Under the pieces are notes generated by a model. That model did not search any database. It was not told where the DNA came from and saw nothing but the letters and a program-made list of their open reading frames with translations. The position numbers and the translations under genes were made by a program. Positions 17,901-27,987 of a stretch of DNA of 64,000 bases are shown one piece after another (the first letter of the stretch is position 1; every line of letters begins with the position of its first letter). Source of the DNA: Pseudomonas grandcourensis (GTDB lineage Bacteria; Pseudomonadota; Gammaproteobacteria; Pseudomonadales; Pseudomonadaceae); assembly GCF_039909015.1 (NCBI RefSeq), contig NZ_CP150919.1, positions 2,828,501-2,892,500 of the forward strand. The letters are read 5' to 3'.

Positions 17901-19676
17901 ATGACCCAACCCGCACGTCGCCAGCCCTTCGTCTTGAGCCTGCTGCTCAGTGCCATGCTGTTGTCCGGCCAGGCATTGGCCGGGGTTTCCGACCAGGACA
18001 TTCTCCAGGACCCGAAGAACCCGGAACAGGTCGTGACCAACGGCCTCGGCGTTCAAGGGCAGCGCTATAGCCCGCTGGATATTCTCAATGTCGACAACGT
18101 CAAGGAGCTGCGTCCGGTCTGGGCGTTTTCCTTCGGCGGTGAAAAACAGCGTGGCCAGCAAGCGCAGCCGATGGTCAAGGACGGCGTGATGTACATGACC
18201 GGTTCCTACTCCCGGGTGTTCGCCGTGGATGCACGCACCGGCAAGAAACTCTGGCAATACGATGCACGCCTGCCGGATGACATCCGTCCTTGCTGCGACG
18301 TGATCAACCGTGGCGTCGCGCTGTATGGCGACCTGGTGATTTTCGGCACCCTCGACGCCAAGCTCGTGGCGCTGAACAAGGACACCGGCAAGGTGGTCTG
18401 GAGCAAGAAAGTCGCCGACCATAAGGAAGGCTACTCGATCAGCGCCGCACCGCTGGTGATCAACGGCAAGCTGATTACCGGCGTGGCTGGTGGCGAGTTC
18501 GGCGTGGTGGGCAAGATCGAGGCCTACGACCCGAAAAACGGAGATCTGCTGTGGACCCGGCCAACGGTCGAAGGCCATATGGGCTACGTCTACAAGGACG
18601 GCAAAGCGGTGGAAAACGGCATCTCCGGCGGCGAAGCGGGCAAGACCTGGCCGGGCGATCTCTGGAAAACCGGCGGCGCGGCCCCTTGGCTGGGCGGCTA
18701 TTACGACCCGGAAACCAACCTGCTGCTGTTCGGTACCGGCAACCCGGCGCCGTGGAACTCGCACCTGCGCCCTGGCGACAACCTCTATTCCTCGTCGCGC
18801 CTGGCGCTCGACCCGGACGACGGCACCATCAAGTGGCACTTCCAGAGCACGCCCCACGACGGTTGGGACTACGACGGCGTGAACGAACTGGTGTCGTTCA
18901 ACTACAGCGAAGGCGGCAAGGAGATCAAGGCGGCGGCCACTGCCGACCGTAACGGTTTCTTCTACGTGCTGGATCGTACCAACGGCAAATTCATCCGTGG
19001 CTTCCCGTTCGTGGACAAGATCACCTGGGCCACCGGCCTGGACAAGAACGGCCGGCCGATCTACAACGAGGCCAGCCGTCCCGGCGCCCCGGGCTCGGAA
19101 GTCAAGGGCAGTTCGGTGTTCGTAGCACCGGCGTTCCTCGGCGCGAAAAACTGGATGCCGATGGCTTACAACAAAGACACCGGGCTGTTCTATGTGCCGT
19201 CCAACGAATGGGGTATGGACATCTGGAACGAAGGCATCGCCTACAAGAAAGGCGCTGCGTTCCTCGGCGCAGGCTTCACCATCAAACCGTTGAACGAAGA
19301 CTACATCGGCGTGCTGCGGGCCATCGATCCGAAAACCGGCAAGGAAGTGTGGCGCCACAAGAACTACGCGCCGCTGTGGGGCGGGGTGCTGACCACCAAG
19401 GGCAATCTGGTGTTCACCGGCACGCCTGAAGGCTTCCTGCAGGCTTTCAACGCCAAGACCGGCGAAAAGGTCTGGGAATTCCAGACCGGTTCCGGCGTGC
19501 TCGGCTCGCCCATCACCTGGGAAATGGACGGCGAACAGTACGTCTCGGTGCTCTCCGGCTGGGGCGGTGCGGTACCGCTGTGGGGCGGCGAAGTGGCCAA
19601 GCGCATCAAGGACTTCAACCAGGGCGGCATGCTCTGGACCTTCAAGCTGCCCAAGGACCTCGTTGCCAAGCACTGA
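17901..19676 (+). CDS. pedH: PQQ-dependent alcohol dehydrogenase, lanthanide type (PedH)
   Basis: A 591-residue periplasmic quinoprotein with signal peptide (GQALA, about residue 27) and the eight-bladed propeller fold. It oxidises primary alcohols and aldehydes, passing electrons to cytochrome c. Visible active-site features: adjacent cysteines 131-132 (RPCCDV) that form the ring disulfide over PQQ, and metal ligands Glu199 (GGEFG), Asn281 (GNPAPW), catalytic Asp323 and the extra Asp325 in GWDYDGVNE. Asp at the second position after the catalytic Asp marks lanthanide-dependent XoxF/PedH enzymes; calcium enzymes have Ala or Ser there. ATG 17901 is preceded by AGAGGAAG. No second PQQ-ADH is in the window. 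Confidence 0.93.
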   Translation: MTQPARRQPFVLSLLLSAMLLSGQALAGVSDQDILQDPKNPEQVVTNGLGVQGQRYSPLDILNVDNVKELRPVWAFSFGGEKQRGQQAQPMVKDGVMYMTGSYSRVFAVDARTGKKLWQYDARLPDDIRPCCDVINRGVALYGDLVIFGTLDAKLVALNKDTGKVVWSKKVADHKEGYSISAAPLVINGKLITGVAGGEFGVVGKIEAYDPKNGDLLWTRPTVEGHMGYVYKDGKAVENGISGGEAGKTWPGDLWKTGGAAPWLGGYYDPETNLLLFGTGNPAPWNSHLRPGDNLYSSSRLALDPDDGTIKWHFQSTPHDGWDYDGVNELVSFNYSEGGKEIKAAATADRNGFFYVLDRTNGKFIRGFPFVDKITWATGLDKNGRPIYNEASRPGAPGSEVKGSSVFVAPAFLGAKNWMPMAYNKDTGLFYVPSNEWGMDIWNEGIAYKKGAAFLGAGFTIKPLNEDYIGVLRAIDPKTGKEVWRHKNYAPLWGGVLTTKGNLVFTGTPEGFLQAFNAKTGEKVWEFQTGSGVLGSPITWEMDGEQYVSVLSGWGGAVPLWGGEVAKRIKDFNQGGMLWTFKLPKDLVAKH

Positions 19677-19710
19677 GAAAAGCATTGCACATACTGTGGT
19701 GAGGAAGCTT

Positions 19711-19832
19711 TTGTGGCGAGGGGGCTTGCCCCCGTTGGGTCGCGAAGCGGCCCCCTGCATTTTTCCAGATTCACCAGGCTGCCTGGATTGACGACTGCTT
19801 CGCAGCCGAACGGGGGCAAGCCCCCTCGCCAC
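19711..19832. repeat. REPIN (REP doublet) after pedH
   Basis: Two inverted 26-base arms flank a short spacer: TTGTGGCGAGGGGGCTTGCC... at 19711 and its complement ending ...CCCTCGCCACAA at 19832. Typical Pseudomonas REP doublet; here it lies between pedH and the aldehyde dehydrogenase and may act as a terminator or mRNA stabiliser. Confidence 0.85.
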
Positions 19833-19865
19833 AAGGATCACCTGTCCCGTATGGGAAAACCTACG

Positions 19866-19875
19866 ACCAAATAAC
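19866..19875 (+). promoter_or_regulatory. ACCAAATAAC element upstream of the aldehyde dehydrogenase gene
   Basis: Located 105 bp before the start codon. It is followed after exactly 22 bases by GCATTCG (19898-19904), the same arrangement and spacing as upstream of pqqA. Likely binding site of the shared PQQ-regulon activator; inferred. Confidence 0.5.
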
Positions 19876-19980
19876 GAGAGCCCCTCCTGCCAACGATGCA
19901 TTCGTCTGGCACGCGGGGCTCTCTAGTATCGGCTCATCGCCTGTCAGTACGACAGGCATCGACCCAGACAGAGGCCCACC

Positions 19981-21501
19981 ATGATCTACGCACAACCCGG
20001 AACCCCAGGCGCCGTCATTACTTTCAAACCACGCTACGGCAACTTCATCGGTGGCGAGTTTGTCGCTCCGATCAATGGCGAGTACTTCACCAACACCTCG
20101 CCGGTCAACGGTGAAGTGATCGCCGAATTCCCGCGCTCCAGCGCCGCCGACATCGACAAGGCCCTCGACGCCGCGCATGCCGCAGCGGATGCCTGGGGCA
20201 AGACCTCGGCCCAGGACCGCTCCCTGGTGCTGCTGAAAATCGCCGATCGCATCGAGCAGAACCTTGAGGTGCTGGCCGTCACCGAAACCTGGGACAACGG
20301 CAAGGCCGTGCGCGAAACCCTGAACGCCGACGTGCCGCTGGCGGCCGACCACTTCCGTTACTTCGCTGGCTGCATCCGCGCCCAGGAAGGCGGGGCTGCC
20401 GAGATCAACGAACTGACCACGGCCTATCACTTCCACGAACCGCTGGGTGTGGTCGGGCAGATCATTCCGTGGAACTTCCCGCTGCTGATGGCCGCCTGGA
20501 AACTCGCCCCGGCCCTGGCCGCCGGCAACTGCATCGTGCTCAAGCCTGCCGAGCAAACGCCGCTGTCGATCATGGTCTTCGCCGAGCTGATCGCCGACTT
20601 GCTGCCAGCGGGCGTGCTGAACATCGTCCAGGGCTTCGGTCGCGAAGCCGGCGAGGCCCTGGCCACCAGCAAGCGCATCGCCAAGATCGCCTTCACCGGC
20701 TCGACCCCGGTGGGCGCGCACATCATGCATTGCGCCGCCGAGAACATCATCCCGAGCACCGTCGAACTGGGCGGCAAGTCGCCGAACATCTTCTTCGAAG
20801 ACATCATGAATGCGGAGCCGGCGTTCATCGAAAAAGCCGCCGAAGGCCTGGTGCTGGCGTTCTTCAACCAGGGCGAAGTCTGCACCTGCCCGTCCCGGGC
20901 GCTGGTGCAGGAGTCGATCTACGAGCCGTTCATGGTCGAGGTGATGAAGAAGATCGTCAAGATCAAGCGCGGCAATCCGCTGGACACTGAAACCATGGTC
21001 GGTGCCCAGGCGTCCGAGCAGCAATACGACAAGATCCTCTCGTACCTGACCATTGCCCAGGAGGAGGGCGCCGAGCTGCTCACCGGCGGTGCGGCTGAAC
21101 GTCTGGAAGGCGACCTGTCCAGCGGCTATTACATCCAGCCGACCCTGCTCAAGGGGCACAACAAGATGCGCGTGTTCCAGGAAGAAATCTTCGGCCCGGT
21201 GGTGGGTATCACCACCTTCAAGGATGAAGCCGAAGCCCTGGCGATTGCCAACGACAGCGAGTTCGGCCTCGGTGCCGGCCTGTGGACCCGCGACATCAAC
21301 CGCGCCTACCGCATGGGTCGGGCGATCAAGGCCGGGCGCGTGTGGACCAACTGCTACCACCTGTACCCGGCGCACGCCGCGTTCGGTGGCTACAAGAAGT
21401 CCGGCGTTGGTCGGGAAAACCACAAGATGATGCTCGATCACTACCAGCAGACCAAAAACCTGCTGGTGAGCTACGACATCAATCCGCTGGGCTTCTTCTG
21501 A
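19981..21501 (+). CDS. exaC: NAD-dependent aldehyde dehydrogenase (ExaC/PedI type)
   Basis: A 506-residue cytoplasmic aldehyde dehydrogenase of the AldB/ExaC group. Features: the Rossmann NAD site at [11 protein letters not shown], catalytic Glu in [12 protein letters not shown], and catalytic Cys in [14 protein letters not shown], where the Cys-Thr-Cys pair is typical of this subgroup. The C-terminal tail ends [10 protein letters not shown]. It would oxidise acetaldehyde or aromatic aldehydes formed by the periplasmic dehydrogenase. It is flanked by REPINs and has its own upstream element, so it is probably monocistronic. Confidence 0.93.
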   Translation: MIYAQPGTPGAVITFKPRYGNFIGGEFVAPINGEYFTNTSPVNGEVIAEFPRSSAADIDKALDAAHAAADAWGKTSAQDRSLVLLKIADRIEQNLEVLAVTETWDNGKAVRETLNADVPLAADHFRYFAGCIRAQEGGAAEINELTTAYHFHEPLGVVGQIIPWNFPLLMAAWKLAPALAAGNCIVLKPAEQTPLSIMVFAELIADLLPAGVLNIVQGFGREAGEALATSKRIAKIAFTGSTPVGAHIMHCAAENIIPSTVELGGKSPNIFFEDIMNAEPAFIEKAAEGLVLAFFNQGEVCTCPSRALVQESIYEPFMVEVMKKIVKIKRGNPLDTETMVGAQASEQQYDKILSYLTIAQEEGAELLTGGAAERLEGDLSSGYYIQPTLLKGHNKMRVFQEEIFGPVVGITTFKDEAEALAIANDSEFGLGAGLWTRDINRAYRMGRAIKAGRVWTNCYHLYPAHAAFGGYKKSGVGRENHKMMLDHYQQTKNLLVSYDINPLGFF

Positions 21502-21524
21502 TTCCTTAAAAACACTGAAAAACC

Positions 21525-21615
21525 TGTAGGAGCGAGCCTGCTCGCGATAGCGGTCAGCACATTCAACATTAATGTTGACTGTCGGACCGCTATCGCGAGC
21601 AGGCTCACTCCTACA
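21525..21615. repeat. REPIN after the aldehyde dehydrogenase
   Basis: TGTAGGAGCGAGCCTGCTCG at 21525 is mirrored by the complementary arm ending at 21615, around a spacer of about 38 bases. Standard Pseudomonas REP doublet at a transcription-unit boundary. Confidence 0.9.
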
Positions 21616-21654
21616 CTGTTTTGTGGCGTGCAAAACATCTGCGTAACACCCCCT

Positions 21655-21664
21655 ACCAAATCAC
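21655..21664 (+). promoter_or_regulatory. ACCAAATCAC element upstream of pqqA
   Basis: Located 96 bp before the pqqA start and followed after 22 bases by GCATTCG within AAGTAGCATTCG (21682-21693). Spacing and sequence match the element before the aldehyde dehydrogenase gene, consistent with joint activation of PQQ synthesis and alcohol oxidation. Confidence 0.5.
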
Positions 21665-21760
21665 CCCGCCAACTCCTTCGAAAGTAGCATTCGGGCGCTC
21701 ATCGCCCCGTGCATTAATGGCTCTACCGGAATCACCCGGGCACAAGAAGAGGAATGACCC

Positions 21761-21832
21761 ATGTGGACTAAACCCGCGTTTACCGATCTGCGCATTGGCT
21801 TCGAAGTGACGATGTATTTCGCCAACCGTTGA
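21761..21832 (+). CDS. pqqA: PQQ precursor peptide PqqA
   Basis: A 23-residue peptide too short for routine ORF calling. It has the invariant Glu15 and Tyr19 in FEVTMYFANR, the residues cross-linked and excised to form pyrroloquinoline quinone. ATG 21761 follows AGAGGAATGACCC. It is the first gene of the pqqABCDE operon; the peptide is bound by PqqD and modified by PqqE. Confidence 0.96.
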   Translation: MWTKPAFTDLRIGFEVTMYFANR

Positions 21833-21887
21833 TTGATCACCCGGCCAGCGGATGCGTTGGCCGGGCCTGCCTTCTGGAGCATCCGCC

Positions 21888-22802
21888 ATGCACATCCGCG
21901 TTCTCGGTTCCGCCGCTGGCGGTGGTTTCCCGCAGTGGAACTGCAACTGCCGCCAGTGCGCCGGTGTGCGCAATGGCAACCTGCGGGCACAGCGCCGTAC
22001 GCAGTCGTCGATTGCCCTGAGTGACGACGGTGTGGAGTGGGTGCTGTGCAATGCTTCACCGGACATTCGCGCGCAACTCGAGAGTTTTGCGCCATTGCAA
22101 CCGGCGCGGCGCCTGCGTGACAGCGCCATCGCCGGCATCGTGCTGCTGGACAGCCAGATCGACCATTGCACCGGTTTGCTCAGCCTGCGCGAAGGCTGCC
22201 CGCATGAGGTGTGGTGCACCGAGCGCGTGCATCAGGACCTGAGCAGCGGTTTCCCGTTGTTCAACATGCTTGGGCATTGGACCGGCGGATTGCTCTGGCA
22301 ACCGCTCGGCCTCGATCGCCAGCCGTTCAGCATCGCGGCCTGCGGACATTTGCAATTTCGCGCGATTCCCCTGGTGAGCAACGCGCCGCCGTATTCGCCC
22401 AATCGCGGCAACCCGCAACCGGGCGACACCATTGGCCTGTTCATTGAAGACCTGCGCAACGGCGCCTCGCTGTTCTATGCCCCGGGCCTTGGCCGAATCG
22501 ACGATGAAGTGCTGGGCTGGATGCAGCGTGCCGATTGCCTGTTGCTGGATGGCACCCTGTGGCGCGACGACGAGATGCGTATCTGCGAAGTCGGCCAGAG
22601 CATGGGCAGCGAAATGGGGCACCTCCCACAAAGCGGCCCCGGCGGGATGCTTGAAGTGCTGGAGGGCTTCAATCGCCAGCGCAAGGTGCTGATCCACATC
22701 AACAACACCAATCCCATTCTCGATGAAGACTCGGCCGAGCGGGCGCTGCTGGAGCGGCGGGGTATTGAAGTGGCTTATGACGGCATGAGTATTGAGCTGT
22801 AG
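21888..22802 (+). CDS. pqqB: PQQ biosynthesis protein PqqB
   Basis: A 304-residue MBL-fold protein that begins with the hallmark [19 protein letters not shown]. The second metal-binding region is atypical compared with hydrolases, as usual in PqqB. PqqB is thought to be an iron-dependent hydroxylase acting on the diglutamate-tyrosine intermediate. The frame is open 12 codons upstream, but ATG 21888 starts the conserved sequence and is preceded by GGAGC. It lies 55 bp after pqqA. Confidence 0.95.
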   Translation: MHIRVLGSAAGGGFPQWNCNCRQCAGVRNGNLRAQRRTQSSIALSDDGVEWVLCNASPDIRAQLESFAPLQPARRLRDSAIAGIVLLDSQIDHCTGLLSLREGCPHEVWCTERVHQDLSSGFPLFNMLGHWTGGLLWQPLGLDRQPFSIAACGHLQFRAIPLVSNAPPYSPNRGNPQPGDTIGLFIEDLRNGASLFYAPGLGRIDDEVLGWMQRADCLLLDGTLWRDDEMRICEVGQSMGSEMGHLPQSGPGGMLEVLEGFNRQRKVLIHINNTNPILDEDSAERALLERRGIEVAYDGMSIEL

Positions 22803-22851
22803 CCGATGGCCTCTTCGCGAGCAGGCACCGCAAAAAGTCCCGGAGAACAAA

Positions 22852-23604
22852 ATGACTGACACCCCCATGTCCCCCACAGAATTCGAAGCCACCCTGCGCG
22901 CCAAGGGCGCCTACTACCACATCCACCATCCCTACCACCAAGCGATGTACGCCGGCCGCGCCAGCCGCGAGCAGATCCAGGGCTGGGTCGCCAACCGCTT
23001 CTACTATCAGGTCAACATCCCCCTGAAGGACGCCGCGATTCTCGCCAACTGCCCGGACCGCGACGTGCGCCGGGAGTGGCTGCAACGGATTCTCGACCAC
23101 GACGGTGTCCCCGGCAGTGAAGGCGGTATCGAAGCCTGGCTGCGCCTGGGCGAAGCGGTGGGGCTGGATCGCGAGCAGATCCTGTCCCAGGAACTGGTGC
23201 TGCCCGGCGTGCGTTTCGCCGTGGATGCCTACGTCAATTTCGCTCGCCGCGCCTGTTGGCAGGAAGCGGCCAGTAGCTCGCTGACCGAGTTGTTCGCGCC
23301 GCAGATCCATCAGTCGCGACTCGACGCCTGGCCGACCCATTACCCGTGGATCGACGTCGCCGGCTACGACTACTTCCGCACGCGCCTGAGCCAGGCGCGG
23401 CGCGATGTCGAGCATGGCTTGCGCATCACCCTGGCGCACTACGTGACCGCCGAGGGGCAACAACGCATGCTGGAGATCCTGCAGTTCAAGCTCGACGTGC
23501 TGTGGAGCATGCTCGATGCCATGAGCATGGCCTACGAGCTGGAACGCCCGCCGTATCACACGGTCACCGGCAACAACGTCTGGCACCGGGGGATCGCCCT
23601 GTGA
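22852..23604 (+). CDS. pqqC: Pyrroloquinoline-quinone synthase PqqC
   Basis: A 250-residue cofactorless oxidase that performs the final ring closure and eight-electron oxidation to PQQ. Family landmarks are [15 protein letters not shown] near the N-terminus, [15 protein letters not shown], and the C-terminal [12 protein letters not shown]. Start ATG 22852 is preceded by CGGAGAAC. Its stop overlaps the GTG start of pqqD by four bases. A 49-bp gap from pqqB holds a decayed REP half (around 22810-22830). Confidence 0.96.
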   Translation: MTDTPMSPTEFEATLRAKGAYYHIHHPYHQAMYAGRASREQIQGWVANRFYYQVNIPLKDAAILANCPDRDVRREWLQRILDHDGVPGSEGGIEAWLRLGEAVGLDREQILSQELVLPGVRFAVDAYVNFARRACWQEAASSSLTELFAPQIHQSRLDAWPTHYPWIDVAGYDYFRTRLSQARRDVEHGLRITLAHYVTAEGQQRMLEILQFKLDVLWSMLDAMSMAYELERPPYHTVTGNNVWHRGIAL

Positions 23605-23873
23605 GCCTGATCGATCGCCAGCAGTCGCCGGCCTTGCGCCGCGGTTTTCGTCTGCAGTGGGAGCCCCGTCAGGACTGCCACGTGCTGCTGTACCCCGAAG
23701 GCATGATCAAGCTCAACGCCAGTGCCGGACAGATTCTCGACCTGGTGGATGGCCAGCGCAGCGTGGCGGCGATCATTGATCGATTGAGCGCCAGTTTCCC
23801 CGGGGTTCCGGGGATCGACGAAGACGTGCTGGCGTTTCTGGAGGTGGCCCATGCGCAATTCTGGATCGAGTGA
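23601..23873 (+). CDS. pqqD: PqqA-binding chaperone PqqD
   Basis: A 90-residue peptide chaperone with a winged-helix RiPP-recognition fold. Typical segments are [23 protein letters not shown], and a C-terminal AHAQFWIE. It presents PqqA to the radical SAM enzyme PqqE. The start is GTG 23601, within GTGA that also contains the pqqC stop, so the genes are translationally coupled; the end overlaps pqqE by 23 bp. Confidence 0.95.
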   Translation: MSLIDRQQSPALRRGFRLQWEPRQDCHVLLYPEGMIKLNASAGQILDLVDGQRSVAAIIDRLSASFPGVPGIDEDVLAFLEVAHAQFWIE

Positions 23874-24993
23874 GACACTGCCGGGGCCGCCGTTGTGGCT
23901 GCTCGCCGAGCTGACCTACCGTTGTCCGCTGCAATGTCCCTATTGCTCCAATCCACTGGATTTTGCCCGGCACGGCGAGGAACTGAGCACGCAAGAATGG
24001 ATTCGCGTATTCCGTGAAGCGCGGGACATGGGCGCCGCGCAATTGGGCTTTTCCGGTGGCGAGCCATTGGTTCGCCAGGACCTCGCCGAACTGATCAAGG
24101 CCGCCCGGGACATGGGCTACTACACCAACCTGATCACCTCCGGCATCGGCCTGACCGAGCAGAAGGTGCGCGACTTCAAGGTGGCCGGGCTGGACCATAT
24201 CCAGATCAGCTTCCAGGCCGCCGACGAAGCGGTGAACAACATGCTCGCCGGCTCGCGCAAGGCCTTTGCCCAGAAACTCGCGATGGCCCGTGCGGTGAAA
24301 GCCCAGGGCTATCCGATGGTGCTGAACTTCGTCACCCATCGGCACAACATCGACCGGATCGCGCAGATCATCGAGCTGTGTCTGGAGCTGGAAGCGGACT
24401 TCGTCGAATTGGCCACCTGCCAGTTCTATGGCTGGGCCGAACTCAACCGCGTCGGCCTGTTGCCCACCCGTGAGCAACTGCAGCGTGCCGAGCGCATCAC
24501 CAATGAATACCGCCAACGCCTCGAAGCCCAGGGCCACCCGTGCAAGCTGATCTTCGTCACCCCGGATTACTACGAGGAGCGTCCCAAGACCTGCATGAAC
24601 GGCTGGGCCAACCTGTTTCTCGACATCACCCCCGACGGCACGGCCCTGCCTTGCCACAGCGCCCGGCAGTTGCCGGTGCAGTTTCCCAACGTGCGCGAGC
24701 ACAGCCTCTCGCACATCTGGAACGACTCGTTCGGCTTCAACCGTTTTCGCGGCGATGCCTGGATGAAGGAGCCGTGCCGCTCCTGCGATGAAAAGCACAA
24801 GGACCTGGGCGGGTGTCGCTGCCAGGCTTTCATGCTGACTGGCGATGCCAGCAATGCCGACCCGGTGTGCAGCAAGTCCCCGCACCACGGGGTGATCCTC
24901 AAGGCCCGCGAGGAAGCGGACGCGCCGGGGTTGGGGATCGAACACCTGACGCTACGCAACGCGAAGGCTTCGCAGCTGATCTATCGCGGCTAG
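23851..24993 (+). CDS. pqqE: Radical SAM enzyme PqqE
   Basis: A 380-residue radical SAM protein that forms the carbon-carbon bond between Glu and Tyr of PqqA. The radical SAM cluster motif is CPLQCPYC (about residues 28-35), GFSGGEPL follows, and a C-terminal SPASM region carries auxiliary cluster cysteines ([34 protein letters not shown]). It overlaps pqqD and ends the pqq operon. No pqqF/pqqG peptidase gene is seen in this window. Confidence 0.96.
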   Translation: MRNSGSSETLPGPPLWLLAELTYRCPLQCPYCSNPLDFARHGEELSTQEWIRVFREARDMGAAQLGFSGGEPLVRQDLAELIKAARDMGYYTNLITSGIGLTEQKVRDFKVAGLDHIQISFQAADEAVNNMLAGSRKAFAQKLAMARAVKAQGYPMVLNFVTHRHNIDRIAQIIELCLELEADFVELATCQFYGWAELNRVGLLPTREQLQRAERITNEYRQRLEAQGHPCKLIFVTPDYYEERPKTCMNGWANLFLDITPDGTALPCHSARQLPVQFPNVREHSLSHIWNDSFGFNRFRGDAWMKEPCRSCDEKHKDLGGCRCQAFMLTGDASNADPVCSKSPHHGVILKAREEADAPGLGIEHLTLRNAKASQLIYRG

Positions 24994-25001
24994 CCTGGCG
25001 A

Positions 25002-25011
25002 TACAAATCAC
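25002..25011 (+). promoter_or_regulatory. Weak copy of the PQQ-regulon element upstream of ercA
   Basis: TACAAATCAC matches the last eight bases of the pqqA copy (CAAATCAC) and lies 92 bp before the ercA start, in line with the other copies. GCATTC follows at 25040, six bases further than in the pqqA arrangement. A weaker site, noted for completeness. Confidence 0.3.
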
Positions 25012-25103
25012 TGTCTGGGTCAATGACCTTGGTCTGATTGCATTCACAGCTGGATGGTTTAGTGTGGTTTCTACCTTCCAAAACAATAAGAACAGGCTTT
25101 CCA

Positions 25104-26267
25104 ATGAGCCAGAGTCTCAACCAGCTGCGCAAGTTCGTTTCACCTGAAATCATCTTCGGTGCCGGTAGCCGGCACAGTGTCGGCAATTACGCGAAGACCT
25201 TTGGCGCACGCAAGGTCCTGGTGGTCAGTGATCCCGGCGTGATTGCCGCCGGTTGGGTCGCCGATGTCGAGGCCAGCCTGCAAGCGCTGGGCATCCAGTA
25301 TTGCCTGTACTCCGATGTCTCGCCCAACCCTCGGGTCGAAGAGGTGATGCTCGGCGCCGAGATGTACCGGGAAAACCACTGCGACGTGATCGTCGCCGTC
25401 GGTGGCGGCAGCCCGATGGACTGCGGCAAAGGCATTGGCATCGTCGTTGCCCATGGCCGCAGCATTCTCGATTTCGAGGGCGTGGACACCATCCGTGTGC
25501 CCAGCCCGCCGCTGATCCTGATACCGACCACCGCCGGCACCTCGGCCGACGTCTCGCAATTCGTGATCATTTCCAACCAGCAGGAGCGCATGAAGTTCTC
25601 CATCGTCAGCAAGGCGGTGGTGCCGGATGTTTCGCTGATCGACCCGGAAACCACCCTGAGCATGGACCCGTTCCTGTCGGCCTGTACCGGCATCGACGCG
25701 TTGGTGCATGCCATCGAAGCCTTCGTGTCCACCGGCCACGGGCCACTGACCGATCCCCATGCGCTAGAGGCGATGCGCCTGATCAATGGCAACCTGGTGC
25801 AAATGATCGCCAACCCGACCGACATCGCCCTGCGCGAGAAGATCATGCTCGGCAGCATGCAGGCCGGGCTGGCGTTCTCCAACGCCATCCTCGGCGCCGT
25901 GCATGCCATGTCCCACAGCCTCGGCGGCTTTCTCGATCTGCCCCACGGCCTGTGCAACGCGGTACTCGTCGAGCACGTGGTGGCCTTCAATTACAACTCG
26001 TCGCCAGATCGCTTCAAGGTGATCGCCGAGACATTGGGCATCGACTGCCGAGGCCTGAATCACCGGCAGATCTGCGGGCGCCTGGTCGAACACCTGATCG
26101 CCCTCAAGCACGCCATCGGCTTTCACGAAACCCTCGGCTTGCATGGCGTCAGGACCTCGGACATTCCGTTCCTGTCGCAGCATGCGATGCACGATCCGTG
26201 CATCCTGACCAACCCGCGCGAATCCAGCCAGCGTGATGTCGAGGTCGTCTATGGCGAAGCCCTCTGA
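25104..26267 (+). CDS. ercA: Iron-containing alcohol dehydrogenase ErcA
   Basis: A 387-residue group III dehydrogenase. NAD-binding residues lie in AVGGGSPMDCGKGIG, and iron ligands in the family pattern appear as Asp in FLSACTGIDALVHAIEAF and His residues in GAVHAMSHSLGG and LPHGLCNAVL. Sequence and position match ErcA of P. aeruginosa and its P. putida equivalent, which is needed for normal induction of ethanol-oxidation genes and may act in signalling as well as catalysis. ATG 25104 is chosen; the frame is open upstream to 25038. It overlaps the kinase gene by 17 bp. Confidence 0.92.
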   Translation: MSQSLNQLRKFVSPEIIFGAGSRHSVGNYAKTFGARKVLVVSDPGVIAAGWVADVEASLQALGIQYCLYSDVSPNPRVEEVMLGAEMYRENHCDVIVAVGGGSPMDCGKGIGIVVAHGRSILDFEGVDTIRVPSPPLILIPTTAGTSADVSQFVIISNQQERMKFSIVSKAVVPDVSLIDPETTLSMDPFLSACTGIDALVHAIEAFVSTGHGPLTDPHALEAMRLINGNLVQMIANPTDIALREKIMLGSMQAGLAFSNAILGAVHAMSHSLGGFLDLPHGLCNAVLVEHVVAFNYNSSPDRFKVIAETLGIDCRGLNHRQICGRLVEHLIALKHAIGFHETLGLHGVRTSDIPFLSQHAMHDPCILTNPRESSQRDVEVVYGEAL

Positions 26268-27987
26268 CGAGCAACAACGGGCCCTGACGGGGCTGCTGGG
26301 GCTGGGCAGCCACTCGGCGCGCAAGAGTCATTACCCGGAGCTGGCCGCGCGCCTGGATGAGCTGGAAGCCGAGCGTAACCGCTACAAGTGGCTGTTCGAA
26401 AACGCGGTGCACGGGATCTTCCAGGCCAGCCTGCACGACGGCATGCGCGCCGCCAACCCGGCGCTGGCACGCATGCTCGGCTACCAGGACCCGCAGGAGG
26501 TGCTGTTCTCCCTGACCGACCTGGGCAGCACCCTGTTCGTCGACGGCGCGCAGGAGCTGGAAACCATTGGCGAAATCCTCAGGCACCAGCGCAGCCTGCA
26601 CGGCTATGAAACCCGCTTGCGGCGCAAGGACGGCAGTCACCTCGATGTGTTGATGAACCTGCTGCTCAAGCCCGGTCAGGAAGGGCTGGTAGAAGGGTTC
26701 GTCTCCGATATCACCGAGCGCAAGCTGGCCCAGCGACGCCTGCAGCAACTCAATGACGAACTGGAGCAGCGCGTCGTCGCGCGCACCGATGAATTGCTCG
26801 AAGCCAACCGTAACCTTCAGCAGCAGATCACCCAGCGTAAACAGATCGCCCGGGCCTTGCGCGACGCCCGCGATGCCGCCGAGGCCGCCAATCACAGCAA
26901 GGACAAATACCTCGCCGCCGCCAGCCACGACCTGCTGCAACCGCTGAACGCCGCGCGGTTGCTGATTTCGACCCTGCGCGAACGCAAACTGCCGGAAGCC
27001 GAGCAGGTGCTGGTGGAGCGCACTCACCAGGCGCTGGAAGGGGCTGAAGACCTGCTGACGGATCTGCTCGACATTTCCCGGCTCGATCAGGCCGCGGTCA
27101 AGCCGGACGTTGCCTTGTACCGCCTTGACGAACTGCTCGGGCCGCTGGTGTCGGAGTTCCAGTCTGTCGCCCAGGCCGCCGGCTTGAACCTGCGGGTGCG
27201 TATGGCCGATTACGCCATCAGCACCGACTTGCGCCTGATGACGCGGATCCTGCGCAACTTCCTCAGCAATGCCTGCCGCTACACCGATGAAGGCAGCATC
27301 CTGCTGGCGGCAAGGCGTCGGGGCGAGATGTTGCGCCTGGAGGTCTGGGACACCGGGCGTGGCATCGCCGCCGACCGGCTCGATTCGATCTTCCTCGAGT
27401 TCAACCAGCTGGACGTCGGCCGCGCCGCCGACCGCAAGGGTGTGGGCCTGGGGCTGGCGATTGTCGAGCGCATCGCCAAGATCCTTGGCTACAGGATCGG
27501 CGTGTACTCGATGCCGGGGCGGGGTTCGATGTTCAGCATCGAGGTGCCGATATCCGACGAGGTTCCGTTGCCCGTGAGTCAGGCGGTGCCACAACCGGGC
27601 ACCGGCAACCCGCTGCCGGGCCGCCGTTTACTGGTGATCGACAACGAAGTGAGCATTCTCGACAGCATGAGCGCGTTGCTCGGGCAGTGGGGCTGCGACG
27701 TTCTGGTCGCCACTGATGAAGAGGCTGCGTTGGCGGCGCTACGCGGGCAGGCGCCGGAACTGATTCTCGCCGACTATCACCTCGATCACGGGGTGGTCGG
27801 CTGTGATGTGGTGCGACATTTGCGCGAGCATTTCCACCAGGACATTCCCGCGGTGATCATTACCGCCGACCGCACCGACCATTGTCGGCGTGCGTTGCAG
27901 CGGCTCAACGCACCCTTGCTGAACAAACCGGTGAAGCCCGGCAAGTTACGAGCGGTGTTGAGTCAATTGTTGGGGGTGACTGCCTGA
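26251..27987 (+). CDS. ercS: PAS hybrid sensor histidine kinase ErcS
   Basis: A 578-residue soluble hybrid kinase: short coiled coil, one PAS domain (about 40-155), coiled-coil linker (about 160-210), HisKA with His226 in AAASHDLLQPLNAARLL, HATPase_c (WDTGRGIAAD, GVGLGLAIVERI), and a C-terminal receiver with Asp508 in LADYHLD. It is a close relative of the larger hybrid kinase at 6625-9258, with the same DLLQPLNAARL phosphorylation region. Start ATG 26251 lies inside the end of ercA, indicating translational coupling. It corresponds to ErcS in the ethanol-oxidation signalling cascade. Confidence 0.92.
   Translation: MAKPSDEQQRALTGLLGLGSHSARKSHYPELAARLDELEAERNRYKWLFENAVHGIFQASLHDGMRAANPALARMLGYQDPQEVLFSLTDLGSTLFVDGAQELETIGEILRHQRSLHGYETRLRRKDGSHLDVLMNLLLKPGQEGLVEGFVSDITERKLAQRRLQQLNDELEQRVVARTDELLEANRNLQQQITQRKQIARALRDARDAAEAANHSKDKYLAAASHDLLQPLNAARLLISTLRERKLPEAEQVLVERTHQALEGAEDLLTDLLDISRLDQAAVKPDVALYRLDELLGPLVSEFQSVAQAAGLNLRVRMADYAISTDLRLMTRILRNFLSNACRYTDEGSILLAARRRGEMLRLEVWDTGRGIAADRLDSIFLEFNQLDVGRAADRKGVGLGLAIVERIAKILGYRIGVYSMPGRGSMFSIEVPISDEVPLPVSQAVPQPGTGNPLPGRRLLVIDNEVSILDSMSALLGQWGCDVLVATDEEAALAALRGQAPELILADYHLDHGVVGCDVVRHLREHFHQDIPAVIITADRTDHCRRALQRLNAPLLNKPVKPGKLRAVLSQLLGVTA

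Noticed and set aside
17835..19901. 688-codon open frame opposite pedH
   Set aside because: Antisense shadow caused by high third-position GC in pedH; no recognisable domains or ribosome site, while the plus-strand enzyme is complete with all active-site residues.
19861..21633. 590-codon frame opposite the aldehyde dehydrogenase
   Set aside because: Shadow of a complete ALDH gene, and part of it reads through a REPIN.
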